DNA of 64,000 nucleotides, taken from NCBI GenBank assembly GCA_013177855.1, contig JABLYA010000002.1, positions 248,001 to 312,000 on the forward strand, written 5' to 3'. This document shows, one piece after another, positions 8,575-18,093 of this stretch. The notes beneath the pieces are model-generated. The model was not told where the DNA came from, did no database searches, and saw only the letters and a program-made list of their open reading frames with translations. The stretch is from Ignavibacteria bacterium. GTDB taxonomy: Bacteria > Bacteroidota > Ignavibacteria > Ch128b. The stretch's first letter is position 1, and the number at the start of each line of letters is the position of its first letter. The position numbers and the translations under genes were made by a program.

Positions 8575-11500
8575 TTAGTTTTTTCTTAAAAATTTGAACA
8601 ATAATTGAGATAATTGTTCCATTGTAAAAGGTTTTGCGATATAATCATCAAATCCAACAGAAAGGAAACGTTCTTTATCTCCGAGCATTGCATGAGCTGT
8701 CATAGCAATGATAGGGATCTTCTGATATTTTGGATTTCCTTTTATTATTTTCAAAGCATCTTCGCCGCTTAGTCCACCAGTTAGACTAATATCCATTAAG
8801 ATTAAATCAATGTGTTTGTTTTTTAGAATTTCAAAAGCTTGTTCTGAATCAGTTACTGAGAAATATTTTAATCCGAGCTTACTCAAAATTACTTCAACGA
8901 AATATGAATTATCTTTATTGTCCTCAACTATTAAAATTGTTGGTTCGTCAGTTTCGACCACAATTAGTTCTTTTTCTTCCTGTATTTCTTCAATCTTCTC
9001 TTCCAAATCTGCCGAAATAATTGGAAAAACTACGGTAAATGTCGAACCTTTATTCAATTCACTTTCAACATAAATCTCACCATTCATCATTGTAACTAAT
9101 TTTTTAGTAATTGCAAGTCCGAGTCCAGCACCTTCAAAATTCCGATTGTATCCTTCTTCAGCCTGACGGAAAAATTCAAATAAATGTGGAAAATATTCTT
9201 TTGGAATTCCTATACCTGTGTCTTTAACCGAGACATAAACTTTATTTGATTTGACTTCGGCTGATACGGTAACTCCTCCTCTGGAAGTAAATTTAATTGC
9301 ATTTGAAATTAAATTGGACATTATCTGATTAAATCTTAAATCATCAACTTTGATAAATACATTTTCAATATTTACTTCATCTCTTAACTCAAGACCTTTT
9401 GCAGCAGCTTCATCAACAAATTCTTCAATTGCATTCTTCAATAATGTCTTTACATCATAAATATTAAAATTAAGTTTCATCTCATTAGATTCAATTCTTG
9501 AAATATCAATGATGTCATTGATTAAAGTTATTAGTCGCTTGCTGTTTCTTTCGATTACACTAAAAACATGATCTTTCTCTGGAAAATCATTTGGATCGAT
9601 CGCACCTTTAATTATATCAAGAAAACCAAGAATAACATTGAGCGGTGTTCTAACTTCGTGAGACATCATTGATAGAAAATTGCTTTTAATTCTATCGGAC
9701 TCTTCTGCTTTTAATCTTGCTCGTTTTAATTCTTCTTCTGCTTTAATTCTTTCTGTTACATCTTTTTTAATTGCGACAAATGAAACTATCTGATCATTTT
9801 CATTCTTAATTGGCGAAATGAGCATTTCTTCAGTATATAAACTTCCATCTTTCTTTTTATTGACCAGAATCCCTTGCCAGGATTTTCCGGATAGAATTGT
9901 CTGCCATAGATCTTTATAAAATTCATCTGGCTGAACTCCGGATTTTAAAATTCTTGGAGTTCCGCCCTTAATTTCCTCAAGAGTGTATCCTGTGATTCTT
10001 TCAAAAGCAGGATTTACATATTCGATCACACCATTGACATCAGTAATCATCATCATCTCATCAGTATTCTCAACAGCACGAGTTAATTTTTCTAAGTATT
10101 CAAGGAATTTCTTTCGTTCTGTTATATCTCGGATGAACATTTGAACAACTTTCTCGCCGCCTAGTTCAACAATGCTCAGATTAATCTCAGCATCAAAAAT
10201 TTCGCCGTTAGTTCGCTTCAATTTTAAATAAAAAGATTTCCCTTCTCCTTTTTCAGGGAATTCAATTAAATCCAGAATTTCGTTGACAATCTTCTCATCT
10301 GGTTCCGCAATAAAGTTTTCGAAATTTTGATTGAGAAGATCTTCCTTTAAAATTCCAAATAGTTTACCAGCTTTAGAGTTACAATCAACAATTAAATTCT
10401 TTTTCAAAACCAAAATTGAATCATAGGCCTGCTCAAACAGTGTATGAAATTTCTTTTCTGATTCCTTTAACTGGAATTCGGTTTTCTTCCTGTCCTCAAT
10501 ATTTCTAATTATTGCGACCAAGAATAATTCATTATTAATTGAAATAATCTTCGCAGAAATTTCTACAAAAAACTTGTGCCCTGTTCGATTGATATGAATA
10601 GATTCATAAACTGAACCTGAATCGTTTCTTAATCGATTTAATAAACTAACCCATTCAACACGGTTTTCTGGAGCCTCAAGTAAAACAAACGGTCTCCCTT
10701 TTAACTCAGTTAAAGAATACCCATACATTTCTACAGCTTTATCGTTTGCTTCTACAATAGTTCCATCCTTGCTTATCAGGAAGAATGCATCATTAGCATA
10801 TTTACTAATAATCTGGTATTTCTGAGTCATCAGATTTTGCATCTTCTGAATTTCAAGCTCTCGTTTTATTTTCTCAACTTCTTCTCTTCTCCACAATACA
10901 CCAAGCACTACTATGAAAAGGAAAAGAATAAGAACGATTGACCCAGAAATTGTATATAAAATTTTATTAGTTGATATAAGAACTTCTTTCTTGTCGATTT
11001 TGCTTACAAGGAACCAGTTCAATAAAGGTATATAAGTCGAATAAGCAAAAACTTTCTCACCTCTATAATCAGTACCCTCTATTATTCCTTTTCTCGAAAC
11101 ATTCATTTTTTTACCAGGAATCTCTTCAGCTCCAGTTTTTGATTTTAATGTTATATCTGAACTGAAGAGAAATCTCAATTCATTTAAGTAAATCAATTCG
11201 CCATTTTCTTCTGCAAGGAGAAGTGTTTCGAGAGTTGATTTTTGTGCGGTAAAAGTATTAATCAATGGAAAAATAGTTTTTCGAGCGTCGGAAATTAGAA
11301 TTAAATAGTAATCCGGTTTTGAAAGATTAGGCTTGGTAAAGATACCCGTTGCAATTTCACAGATTGGAATTATGTTTTCATAAATCGGATTTCTTTTCTT
11401 TAAGATTTTTGATACAAAGAAATAATTTTCAGAATCGAACTCAGAAATTTCGCTTTTAGTCGATGGGCTAATATCATAAAGAATATTTTGATATGAATAA

Positions 11501-11874
11501 ATTCTGTTAAAAGAACTATCGTAAATAACAATGGTGATTAATTTTTTATCTACGATTTCCTTCTTAAAAAAATCATCAAGTAAAGTACGATTTCTCAGAT
11601 CATTTTGATTTCTCAGATAACTTAATAACAGCCCTTTGAAATTTTCTGACTTTGTTAAAACTTCACAAGAAATCTTTGTATCAACATACCATTCAGAAAG
11701 ATTTTTCTCTTCCTTTTCTGCAACAAGTCGAAGAAATTTTTGTTCTTCATCAATTAATCTGTTTCTCTCAAACTGATAAAGGATATACTCCAACCCAAGA
11801 ATTGTCAGGGTAAGAATTACGAAAATCGTAATTATTGTATTTCGTGAAAGTATATTTTCAATTTTTTCTTTCAT
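8575..11874 (-). CDS. Multi-PAS hybrid sensor histidine kinase
   Basis: About 1,099 residues from the ATG at 11874; a TTG at 11883 in frame is less likely. Two membrane helices (about 10-30 and 310-330) flank a Cache-like periplasmic region. Three PAS domains follow (about 360-725; the third includes MITDVNGVIEYVNPAFERITGYT), then HisKA with SHEVRTPLN (His739), HATPase_c (DTGIGIPKEYFP, GAGLGLAIT) and an intact receiver with LILMDISL (Asp1028), a conserved TAHA and an AKPF lysine. It should autophosphorylate and pass phosphate to its own receiver. No DNA-binding output is fused or adjacent, so the final partner is elsewhere. First of two paralogues in tandem; the next starts three bases downstream. 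Confidence 0.93.
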   Translation of the reverse strand: MKEKIENILSRNTIITIFVILTLTILGLEYILYQFERNRLIDEEQKFLRLVAEKEEKNLSEWYVDTKISCEVLTKSENFKGLLLSYLRNQNDLRNRTLLDDFFKKEIVDKKLITIVIYDSSFNRIYSYQNILYDISPSTKSEISEFDSENYFFVSKILKKRNPIYENIIPICEIATGIFTKPNLSKPDYYLILISDARKTIFPLINTFTAQKSTLETLLLAEENGELIYLNELRFLFSSDITLKSKTGAEEIPGKKMNVSRKGIIEGTDYRGEKVFAYSTYIPLLNWFLVSKIDKKEVLISTNKILYTISGSIVLILFLFIVVLGVLWRREEVEKIKRELEIQKMQNLMTQKYQIISKYANDAFFLISKDGTIVEANDKAVEMYGYSLTELKGRPFVLLEAPENRVEWVSLLNRLRNDSGSVYESIHINRTGHKFFVEISAKIISINNELFLVAIIRNIEDRKKTEFQLKESEKKFHTLFEQAYDSILVLKKNLIVDCNSKAGKLFGILKEDLLNQNFENFIAEPDEKIVNEILDLIEFPEKGEGKSFYLKLKRTNGEIFDAEINLSIVELGGEKVVQMFIRDITERKKFLEYLEKLTRAVENTDEMMMITDVNGVIEYVNPAFERITGYTLEEIKGGTPRILKSGVQPDEFYKDLWQTILSGKSWQGILVNKKKDGSLYTEEMLISPIKNENDQIVSFVAIKKDVTERIKAEEELKRARLKAEESDRIKSNFLSMMSHEVRTPLNVILGFLDIIKGAIDPNDFPEKDHVFSVIERNSKRLITLINDIIDISRIESNEMKLNFNIYDVKTLLKNAIEEFVDEAAAKGLELRDEVNIENVFIKVDDLRFNQIMSNLISNAIKFTSRGGVTVSAEVKSNKVYVSVKDTGIGIPKEYFPHLFEFFRQAEEGYNRNFEGAGLGLAITKKLVTMMNGEIYVESELNKGSTFTVVFPIISADLEEKIEEIQEEKELIVVETDEPTILIVEDNKDNSYFVEVILSKLGLKYFSVTDSEQAFEILKNKHIDLILMDISLTGGLSGEDALKIIKGNPKYQKIPIIAMTAHAMLGDKERFLSVGFDDYIAKPFTMEQLSQLLFKFLRKN

Positions 11875-11922
11875 AAAATTCAATCAAGATATTTCAATGA
11901 AATAAATAACTTGTTGATGTTC

Positions 11923-13038
11923 TTAATTCCTAAAAATTGGCAATGTAAATGTAAATGTAGTCCCAACTCCTTTCACACTATCAACGGTGATTGAACTATT
12001 AATTAAATCGAGATATCGTTTCGTTAACGCTAGTCCGAGTCCATTGCCTTCATATGGTCTATTAAATCCATCCTCTTCCTGACTAAATGGTTCAAAAATA
12101 TGATCTAAATATTCTTCGCTAATTCCAATTCCTGTATCTTTGATTGAACAGAATAAAATTGTCTCGTTCTTATTTGGAAAAGTTTCTATTTTAATGTAAC
12201 CTTTATTAGTGAATTTTATTGCGTTTTCTATAAGATTTGTTAAAACTCTATTCAGAGCGGGTTTATCAGCCAGAATTTGTAGATGTTTCTCATCTAAATT
12301 GAGAAAAATTTCCAATTTTTTACTTTCTATTTCAGACTTAAATTCACTTAAAACTTTTTGAACCTCTTCCTTTAAATTAGTTGGTTCAATATTGATCTGG
12401 TAATTACCCGTGTCTATTTGAGAAAGCTCAAGTATTTGCGTTAGCGTTCTATATAATCTTTTAATTCCAATTTGAAAATTTCCAATCAAATCGAATTCAG
12501 ATTCGCTTACTTTGCCTTTCACAGTTTCAAGGATTAAATCACCAAAACCAATTATAGCATTTAAAGGTGTTCTAATTTCATGAGATAAGTTGGCAAGGAA
12601 TGCATTTTTCAACCTATTTGCTTCAGCTGCTTCGTCTTTAGCAATTCTTATTTCTTCCTGAGCAAGTTTAACTTCTGAAATATCTTTATGTGTAATTACA
12701 AGATATTCTACTTCACCTTCATCATTTAGAAGTGGGAATAAAGTTGATTCAACCCAGATTGTATAACCTTTACCTTGTTCTAAAAGAGTATCGTAATATC
12801 CCTCTAGAAAAAGTGTCTGTTTGGCTTCAAAAATTTGTTTTATTTTATCTAAGAGATTTGAAGTCATTAAAATTTTATCATCAAATAAATTATAATTCTC
12901 AAGATGTTCTTTTTTAATTCCCCACAATTTTTCAAATGCTTCGTTATGATAAACAGGTTTGCCCAGTTTGTCAAAAACAATTACTCCGACTGGAATTTTA
13001 TCAATCATTATCTTGAAATATTCAAGTTTTGGTTCCAT
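11923..13038 (-). CDS. Soluble PAS sensor histidine kinase
   Basis: 371 residues without membrane segments. An N-terminal PAS domain (about 1-125; GVIVFDKLGKPVYHNEAFEKLWG) with a PAC-like tail is followed by HisKA (FLANLSHEIRTPLNAIIGFGD, His153) and HATPase_c (NRVLTNLIENAIKFTN, DTGIGISEEYLDHIF, GNGLGLALTKRY). All catalytic boxes appear intact. It is the first gene of a likely operon with the two hybrid kinases and the lipoprotein gene (gaps of about 48, 3 and 12 bases). It may feed phosphate to the hybrid receiver of the next gene, but this is inference from order only. Confidence 0.92.
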   Translation of the reverse strand: MEPKLEYFKIMIDKIPVGVIVFDKLGKPVYHNEAFEKLWGIKKEHLENYNLFDDKILMTSNLLDKIKQIFEAKQTLFLEGYYDTLLEQGKGYTIWVESTLFPLLNDEGEVEYLVITHKDISEVKLAQEEIRIAKDEAAEANRLKNAFLANLSHEIRTPLNAIIGFGDLILETVKGKVSESEFDLIGNFQIGIKRLYRTLTQILELSQIDTGNYQINIEPTNLKEEVQKVLSEFKSEIESKKLEIFLNLDEKHLQILADKPALNRVLTNLIENAIKFTNKGYIKIETFPNKNETILFCSIKDTGIGISEEYLDHIFEPFSQEEDGFNRPYEGNGLGLALTKRYLDLINSSITVDSVKGVGTTFTFTLPIFRN

Positions 13039-13093
13039 AATTTTTATTTTTTATTAATTATCGATTACAAGTATTTACGATTTAAATTCTTTA

Positions 13094-13101
13094 CAAACTT
13101 A
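13094..13101 (-). promoter_or_regulatory. Candidate -7 element for the kinase operon
   Basis: The minus strand reads TAAGTTTG, a match to TAnnTTTG, 56 bases before the start of the PAS kinase gene. No matching -33 box is seen, so support is partial. The 172-base gap here otherwise shows no gene. Confidence 0.35.
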
Positions 13102-13210
13102 TGTATAAAATTTAAAAAGAATTAAAGTAAAAAAAATAAAAATTTAGATTTAGGAAATGTGTCTTAAATTTCTTACTGCAAAATAATCCATTTGAAATTT
13201 AGGACAAACA

Positions 13211-14524
13211 TCAGACGATAGGAAGGGAGAAATAAAAAGTTGCCCCTTTGTTTGGTTCTGATACGTAGTAGATTCTTCCATTATGATTATCAATAATCTT
13301 TTTCACAATCAATAATCCATAACCTTTGCCTTCAACGCCTGTATTAATTTTATGAATGAAAAGTTGTTTTTGTATATCCTGAGGAATGCCGGGACCATTA
13401 TCATTAATTTTTACAACAACTTGATTACTTTCCTGATCATGAAAGGTTGATATCCTTATGTGGCAGTCAGATTTTTTCTCAACAGAGTTTGAAATCAAAT
13501 TTATAATAACCTGTTCTATTTGTTCGTGATCGTATTCAAGTAATGGAACTTTGTCTAAGTTTAATTCAAAAGTTACCTCTTTAAATTTCTTTGTCTTCTT
13601 GATGTAACTAACAATATTTCTAATGCTTCTGTTAATATCACCCAGATTTTTAGAAACTTCAAATCTTGTGGATGCAATTAGAGCTTGTGCGTATCTTTGT
13701 ATCTTTCTAATGCTCTCTGAGGCAATCTCAAGTTTCTGGATTAGTTGTTCTAAAGTTTCTCCATCAACCGGTTGATTTTCATTTATTCTCTGGATTCGTT
13801 TCAAGACACTTTCGTTTTCAAGTAATGCAAGATGAACAAAGTTCTGAACTTCCTGACCAATTTGAGCATTTAATTCTTTCTTTAATACAAGTCTTTCTGA
13901 TTTGATTAACTTTTCGTGCATCTCTTGAACTTCATTAAAGGCACGATCAAGATTATGATATAGTTTAGCATTCCGAATTGCAATAGCAGCATGTCCAGCA
14001 AGAATTTCGAACATTCTGATAGTTTCAGATTTTTTAAGATTGGTTAGTTTTTTACTATCAACATAAATTACACCAATCTTTTCGCCATTGGTAATTAAAG
14101 GTGTACATATTATTGTTTGAAGTTCAAGATTCATTATGCTTTGACGTGATTGGAAATTCCTATCTGCTCTGGCATCTTCAATGTAGATAGTTTCGCCTAA
14201 GTCAAAAGCATCTTTCACAACGCTTTTGCTTATTTCGAAATCTTCTTCTGGAAGGAATTCGCCATTAATATTCATGCCGACTTTATATCTCAAATCATTG
14301 GAGTCATCCAGGAGGAGGAGAAAACCTCTCTCTGCTCGAGCAAGCTTAATTGCATTGTACATAACAAGGTTTAATACTTCTTCGAGAATTAGAGAATTAT
14401 TAATTTTTTGTACAATATTTAATATCATTTCTATATTCTCTTGACCTAAACCCTTTTCCTGACTTGCATCATCATTCAGAGAGAAAATTTTATTTTGCTG
14501 AGATATAAAGTCGGCGAAACGCAT
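13211..14524 (-). CDS. GAF-domain histidine kinase homologue lacking the phospho-acceptor His
   Basis: 437 residues, soluble. A GAF domain occupies about 35-190 (SLILEEVLNLVMYNAIKLAR, FQSRQSIMN, GVIYVDSK, AGHAAIAIRNA), then a coiled linker and a helical dimerisation-like region, then HATPase_c (about 325-437) with QVIINLISNSVEKKS, NDNGPGIPQ and GKGYGLLIVKKI. In the helix that normally carries the xHExxNP box the sequence is QIGQEVQNF, so the phospho-accepting His is Gln224. The ATP-binding boxes remain. It may therefore be a pseudokinase, an ATP-dependent phosphatase or a scaffold. The upstream TPR gene ends 11 bases before it and is probably co-transcribed. Confidence 0.88.
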   Translation of the reverse strand: MRFADFISQQNKIFSLNDDASQEKGLGQENIEMILNIVQKINNSLILEEVLNLVMYNAIKLARAERGFLLLLDDSNDLRYKVGMNINGEFLPEEDFEISKSVVKDAFDLGETIYIEDARADRNFQSRQSIMNLELQTIICTPLITNGEKIGVIYVDSKKLTNLKKSETIRMFEILAGHAAIAIRNAKLYHNLDRAFNEVQEMHEKLIKSERLVLKKELNAQIGQEVQNFVHLALLENESVLKRIQRINENQPVDGETLEQLIQKLEIASESIRKIQRYAQALIASTRFEVSKNLGDINRSIRNIVSYIKKTKKFKEVTFELNLDKVPLLEYDHEQIEQVIINLISNSVEKKSDCHIRISTFHDQESNQVVVKINDNGPGIPQDIQKQLFIHKINTGVEGKGYGLLIVKKIIDNHNGRIYYVSEPNKGATFYFSLPIV

Positions 14525-14535
14525 AATCTATTCCT

Positions 14536-15786
14536 TTACTTTGAACTGTTTGTTCTATCGATTACAATTTTTACTCTTTCCAGATTTTCCTTAGCACCGA
14601 GCTTGCTAAAATATTGCTCCGAAATTTTCAAATATTCCCTTGCTAAATCTGCTTTATTCCACTTTCGATACAAAATACCAAGTTCATAAGCAGCTTCTGC
14701 AAAATTCAACAAACTTTCGATTTCTTCGCTTAATCGCAAGCTCGTTAGCAGATATGTTTCTGCAATTTCAAAGTTGGAAGTATCACGCTGAATTATACCT
14801 TTGATCTTATATGTATCAGCTAAACCTACTCTGTCCATAATTTTGTAAAATACTTCCATCGCTCTTATACAATATTCCATAGCCATAGCGTATTCTTCCA
14901 GCTTAGCATAAACATCTCCCTTACCGAGGTAGGCTAACCCAGTAGATAAATAATAATTTGCTTCGAGTGCATATTCAAGGCTTCGATCAAATTCTGTGAG
15001 TGCGGCTTCAAGCTCACCACGGTTTTTGAAGAGCATTCCCATATTATATCGCACCAAAGAGAGGCGCTTTAGATCCATTAACTTTTCAAAAGAAGCTAAT
15101 GCTCTCTTAAAATGAGTTACCGCTTCATCCCAATGGCTTTGAATTGTCTTTAAATTTCCAATATTCATTTCAACGATACCAATCCAGAGTTCATCTTTCA
15201 TCTTTGAAAATGCACTCAAAGCATCATTGAAATTTTTTAATGCACTTTTAATTGCACCTTTTTCAGATTTAATAATTCCTGTCAGATTATCAACCCGCGC
15301 AAGGCCTTTTTTATCTTTTTTCTCATTAAAAATCTGGCGTGCTTTCTTTAAATCATTTTCAGCCAGCTTCCATCTTGATGAACGGACATAAACTTCCGCT
15401 CTATTAAAATAGGCTTGTGCAACAAGACTTAAATATTTTTTCTTATTCTCTGCAAGGTGAATTAGTAGTGAATATACATATTCTGAATAATTCACTTCAC
15501 CAAAGTCAAGACAAATTTTTCCAAGCTCAAGAAGGTAACCTAAATATAGATCTTCCTTTAAATTTTTCTGACAGAAACTCAGTAAATTATCGGAATAAAA
15601 TTTAACTCGAATGTCGTCTATTTCCTTTAAATCATCCTTACTATCTTTTCTGACTTTTAGTAGAAGCTCCTGCTCAAGTTTTTCCGCTTTTTCTAAGATA
15701 ATTTTTAAGTCGTTAATTAGATTTTCACCACAATATCTACTGGATAGCTCGAACAACTCATTTATGAACTTCTTAATTCTTTCCAT
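14536..15786 (-). CDS. TPR-repeat protein
   Basis: 416 residues made almost wholly of tetratricopeptide-like helical pairs, with about seven recognisable repeats such as AQAYFNRAEVYVRSSRWKLA, WDEAVTHFKRALASFEKL and GLAYLGKGDVYAKLEEYAMA. There is no signal peptide, enzyme domain or DNA-binding motif. Such proteins are adaptors; here the setting is a signalling block, with the GAF kinase homologue 11 bases downstream and a lipoprotein gene upstream. The repeats resemble those in the C-terminal half of the large kinase at 18094-21717, so a shared ancestry or partner is possible. No specific role can be assigned. Confidence 0.85.
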   Translation of the reverse strand: MERIKKFINELFELSSRYCGENLINDLKIILEKAEKLEQELLLKVRKDSKDDLKEIDDIRVKFYSDNLLSFCQKNLKEDLYLGYLLELGKICLDFGEVNYSEYVYSLLIHLAENKKKYLSLVAQAYFNRAEVYVRSSRWKLAENDLKKARQIFNEKKDKKGLARVDNLTGIIKSEKGAIKSALKNFNDALSAFSKMKDELWIGIVEMNIGNLKTIQSHWDEAVTHFKRALASFEKLMDLKRLSLVRYNMGMLFKNRGELEAALTEFDRSLEYALEANYYLSTGLAYLGKGDVYAKLEEYAMAMEYCIRAMEVFYKIMDRVGLADTYKIKGIIQRDTSNFEIAETYLLTSLRLSEEIESLLNFAEAAYELGILYRKWNKADLAREYLKISEQYFSKLGAKENLERVKIVIDRTNSSK

Positions 15787-15826
15787 TTTATTATTCCTCT
15801 CGCATTTAAACTATCCAATAGATTAA

Positions 15827-16393
15827 TTAATTACCCCATCCATATCTTGAAAAATGATCTGTTCTAAAACTTACACTTGTCTCAGTATAATAATATGGTC
15901 CTTTTACTTTTTCCCACTTGCCTGCTTCTTCATTGAAATAATAGACTTTAAGTTTCTTTGCCTCTTTTTGAGTTAAACCAAATCTAGAAAAGTCTAAAGT
16001 AACAACGACATTTCCATTAAATTGCATCGATGGACCGAACTCAACCCAGCTAAATTCTTGATCGGCGGCAGTAACTGTGAATGTAGTTGTTTCATTAAAT
16101 GTGAATGGTGGAATGTAAACATAATTTCCAAAAGTTTCGTCTCCACCGACTACCCCACCAACAGCAGGATCAAGAGTTGCACTTGCGGTTGCAACTGTAC
16201 TGATAGAATTCATTTTTGGATTAGTAATTGCTCTAAGGAAAGTAACTCCTGCAGGGGGAGTATTCTTGTCCTGAATTGTTTGGGTTAATGATTGGTCAAC
16301 TGGTGCAACTGGCGAAATTGTTTCTTGGCAACCAGTTACTAAAAGTGTGCTGACAAAAAGCACAACAACGAGGGAAATTGTTAATTTTTTCAT
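15827..16393 (-). CDS. Lipoprotein with ZU5-like beta domain
   Basis: 188 residues with a lipoprotein signal ending at the lipobox VTGC. After a Pro/Thr-rich spacer the C-terminal half resembles ZU5-like modules of surface proteins: YIPPFTFNETTTFTVTAA, then FSWVEFGPSMQFNGNV, a tyrosine-rich strand (LKVYYFNEEAGKWEKVKG) and the end SFRTDHFSRYGW, which is the usual closing motif. An excellent ribosome site (AGGAGAG) precedes the ATG. It is probably exposed at the periplasmic or outer surface. A 325-base upstream region with direct repeats suggests its own promoter. The ligand or function is unknown. Confidence 0.82.
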   Translation of the reverse strand: MKKLTISLVVVLFVSTLLVTGCQETISPVAPVDQSLTQTIQDKNTPPAGVTFLRAITNPKMNSISTVATASATLDPAVGGVVGGDETFGNYVYIPPFTFNETTTFTVTAADQEFSWVEFGPSMQFNGNVVVTLDFSRFGLTQKEAKKLKVYYFNEEAGKWEKVKGPYYYTETSVSFRTDHFSRYGWGN

Positions 16394-16718
16394 GGTACTC
16401 TCCTGATTTTTTTGTTAAACATGTTTTTTTTAACTGTATATTAAAAGTCAATTTGTATGCCCAATGAAAAAGCTTAAAAAATAGATTAATTATAAGATTA
16501 GGATAAAAATTAGTGGCTAATATTACTCACTTTGCTAATATTATTAATTAACCCATATTAAATAGGAATGAAAAAAGCCACGAAATATTAAAATTTTTTA
16601 GTAGAATTTTAAACTTTTACGAAAAAATAATTTTAACAATCTGCTGTTAATTTTTTGTTTTGCAATACATTGTTTATTGCTTTGATTTTAACTGTAAAAA
16701 ATTTTTACAAGCTTTTGA
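16394..16718. other. Intergenic region, no gene seen
   Basis: This 325-base stretch separates the lipoprotein gene from the end of the sigma-54-type activator gene. It is very AT-rich, with no convincing reading frame, and contains the 10-base direct repeats annotated separately. I see no clear sigma-54 -24/-12 promoter and no strong terminator hairpin. Confidence 0.5.
16516..16543. repeat. Pair of 10-base direct repeats, possible operator
   Basis: GCTAATATTA occurs at 16516-16525 and again at 16534-16543, 18 bases apart start to start, about 120-150 bases upstream of the lipoprotein gene. Spacing near two helical turns would suit paired regulator binding. This is only a possibility in such AT-rich DNA. 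Confidence 0.35.
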
Positions 16719-18092
16719 TCAATATTTTTCATTTAAGATCTTTAGAAGACTTGGACGTGAAATTCCTAAAATTTTTGCTGCTTGAGTCTTATTACCATCC
16801 ACAAGTTTTAATACTTCCCGCGCTAAATCATAAGTTACATCTTCTATTCTTGCTTTATCAATTTCCACTTTCAATTCAATAAAGTTTTTCTTCATTGTTG
16901 AAAGAATTTCGCTTGAACCTAGATGAATATATTTTTCATTAATTATTCTTGTATCAGATAAAAGAATAGCCCGCTCAATAACATTGGAAAGTTCACGTAT
17001 ATTGCCAGGCCAGGAATATTGTAATAGAAGCTGTTTAGCTTTCTGCGTAAATCCCTCTTTGTTTTCGTTATATTTCTTATTGAATTGGTCTAAGAAAAAT
17101 TCAGCTAATGGAACAATATCTTCTTTTCGTTCTCTTAATGGCGGTAAACTTATAGAAATTACTTTTAATCTATAGTATAAATCAGCTCTAAACAGTTTTT
17201 CTTCAACTAATCTGTCTAAGTTTTGATTTGTTGCTGCAATAATTCTGCAATCAATCTTTATATCTTTAATACCGCCTACTCTTTTTATAGTTTTATTCTC
17301 AATTGCGCGCAATAACTTAACCTGTAAACTCAGATTTAAGTCACCTATTTCATCAAGAAAAATAGTTCCGTTCTCAGCAATTTCCATTAAACCCGGCTTA
17401 GAATTTTTTGCATCAGTAAAAGCTCCTTTTTCATAACCAAAAAGTTCAGATTCGAATAGATTTTCGGCGATTGCGGAGGTGTTCAATTCTATAAAAGGAG
17501 ATTCTGCACGATTCGAGTTGTAGTGTATTGCTTTTGCAAATAATTCCTTTCCTGTTCCAGTTTCACCTAACAATAAAACTGTTGCATCACTTTTATATGA
17601 AACTTTTTTTGCAATCTCTACACACTCAAGAAATTTTGGTGATTTGCCAATTAAATTTTCAAAACTAAATTTTTGATAAACTTTCTTCCTATTAATTTGA
17701 ATTTCCAATTGTGTTTTTAAGGAATCGACTCTTTCAACAACATCATTTCTTAAAACGAATTCATCATCAGGGAAATAATAAATGTTTGTAAAACCTAAGC
17801 GACTTATCAGTGTCAACTCTTTTGCCTGACCATTGCTTAATGAAATAAATACATTATTAGGATTTATTATTCCCTCAATTTTCTTGAAGAAATCTAAAAT
17901 CTCACTACTTAAGGAATTAAGATTAAATACAAATAATGCATTCTGAATTTTGATGATAAATTCACTTGAAGCTTCACTAAACTCTACTTGAGAAATATTG
18001 ACATCCTTAATTGTCTTAAATAACCAGTCAATATTTTCGAGTGTGCCTTTAGAATTAATTATTACAACTTTTATTTTGTCTAAACTTCCCAT
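16719..18092 (-). CDS. Sigma-54-type enhancer-binding transcriptional activator
   Basis: 457 residues. Residues about 145-385 are an AAA+ activator domain: Walker A GETGTGKE (176-183), Walker B FLDEIGDL (Asp247, Glu248), arginine-finger region LYYRL and the WPGNIRELSNVIERA box. The sigma-54 contact loop reads GAFTDA (223-228) instead of GAFTGA; this variant occurs naturally, so function may be retained. A Fis-type helix-turn-helix ends the protein (DGNKTQAAKILGISRPSLL). The N-terminal 125 residues look like a divergent receiver fold without a phospho-accepting Asp (FVFNLNSL at that place). It starts one base after the stop of the Ser/Thr kinase gene, so a non-phosphorylation or kinase-linked input is likely. 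Confidence 0.92.
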   Translation of the reverse strand: MGSLDKIKVVIINSKGTLENIDWLFKTIKDVNISQVEFSEASSEFIIKIQNALFVFNLNSLSSEILDFFKKIEGIINPNNVFISLSNGQAKELTLISRLGFTNIYYFPDDEFVLRNDVVERVDSLKTQLEIQINRKKVYQKFSFENLIGKSPKFLECVEIAKKVSYKSDATVLLLGETGTGKELFAKAIHYNSNRAESPFIELNTSAIAENLFESELFGYEKGAFTDAKNSKPGLMEIAENGTIFLDEIGDLNLSLQVKLLRAIENKTIKRVGGIKDIKIDCRIIAATNQNLDRLVEEKLFRADLYYRLKVISISLPPLRERKEDIVPLAEFFLDQFNKKYNENKEGFTQKAKQLLLQYSWPGNIRELSNVIERAILLSDTRIINEKYIHLGSSEILSTMKKNFIELKVEIDKARIEDVTYDLAREVLKLVDGNKTQAAKILGISRPSLLKILNEKY

Positions 18093-18093
18093 A

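Noticed and set aside
16394-16718. A sigma-54 promoter for the activator's target in the large gap
   Set aside because: I searched both strands for TGGCAC-N5-TTGC-type spacing; partial matches such as TGGCTA and TTGCTA have the wrong distance.
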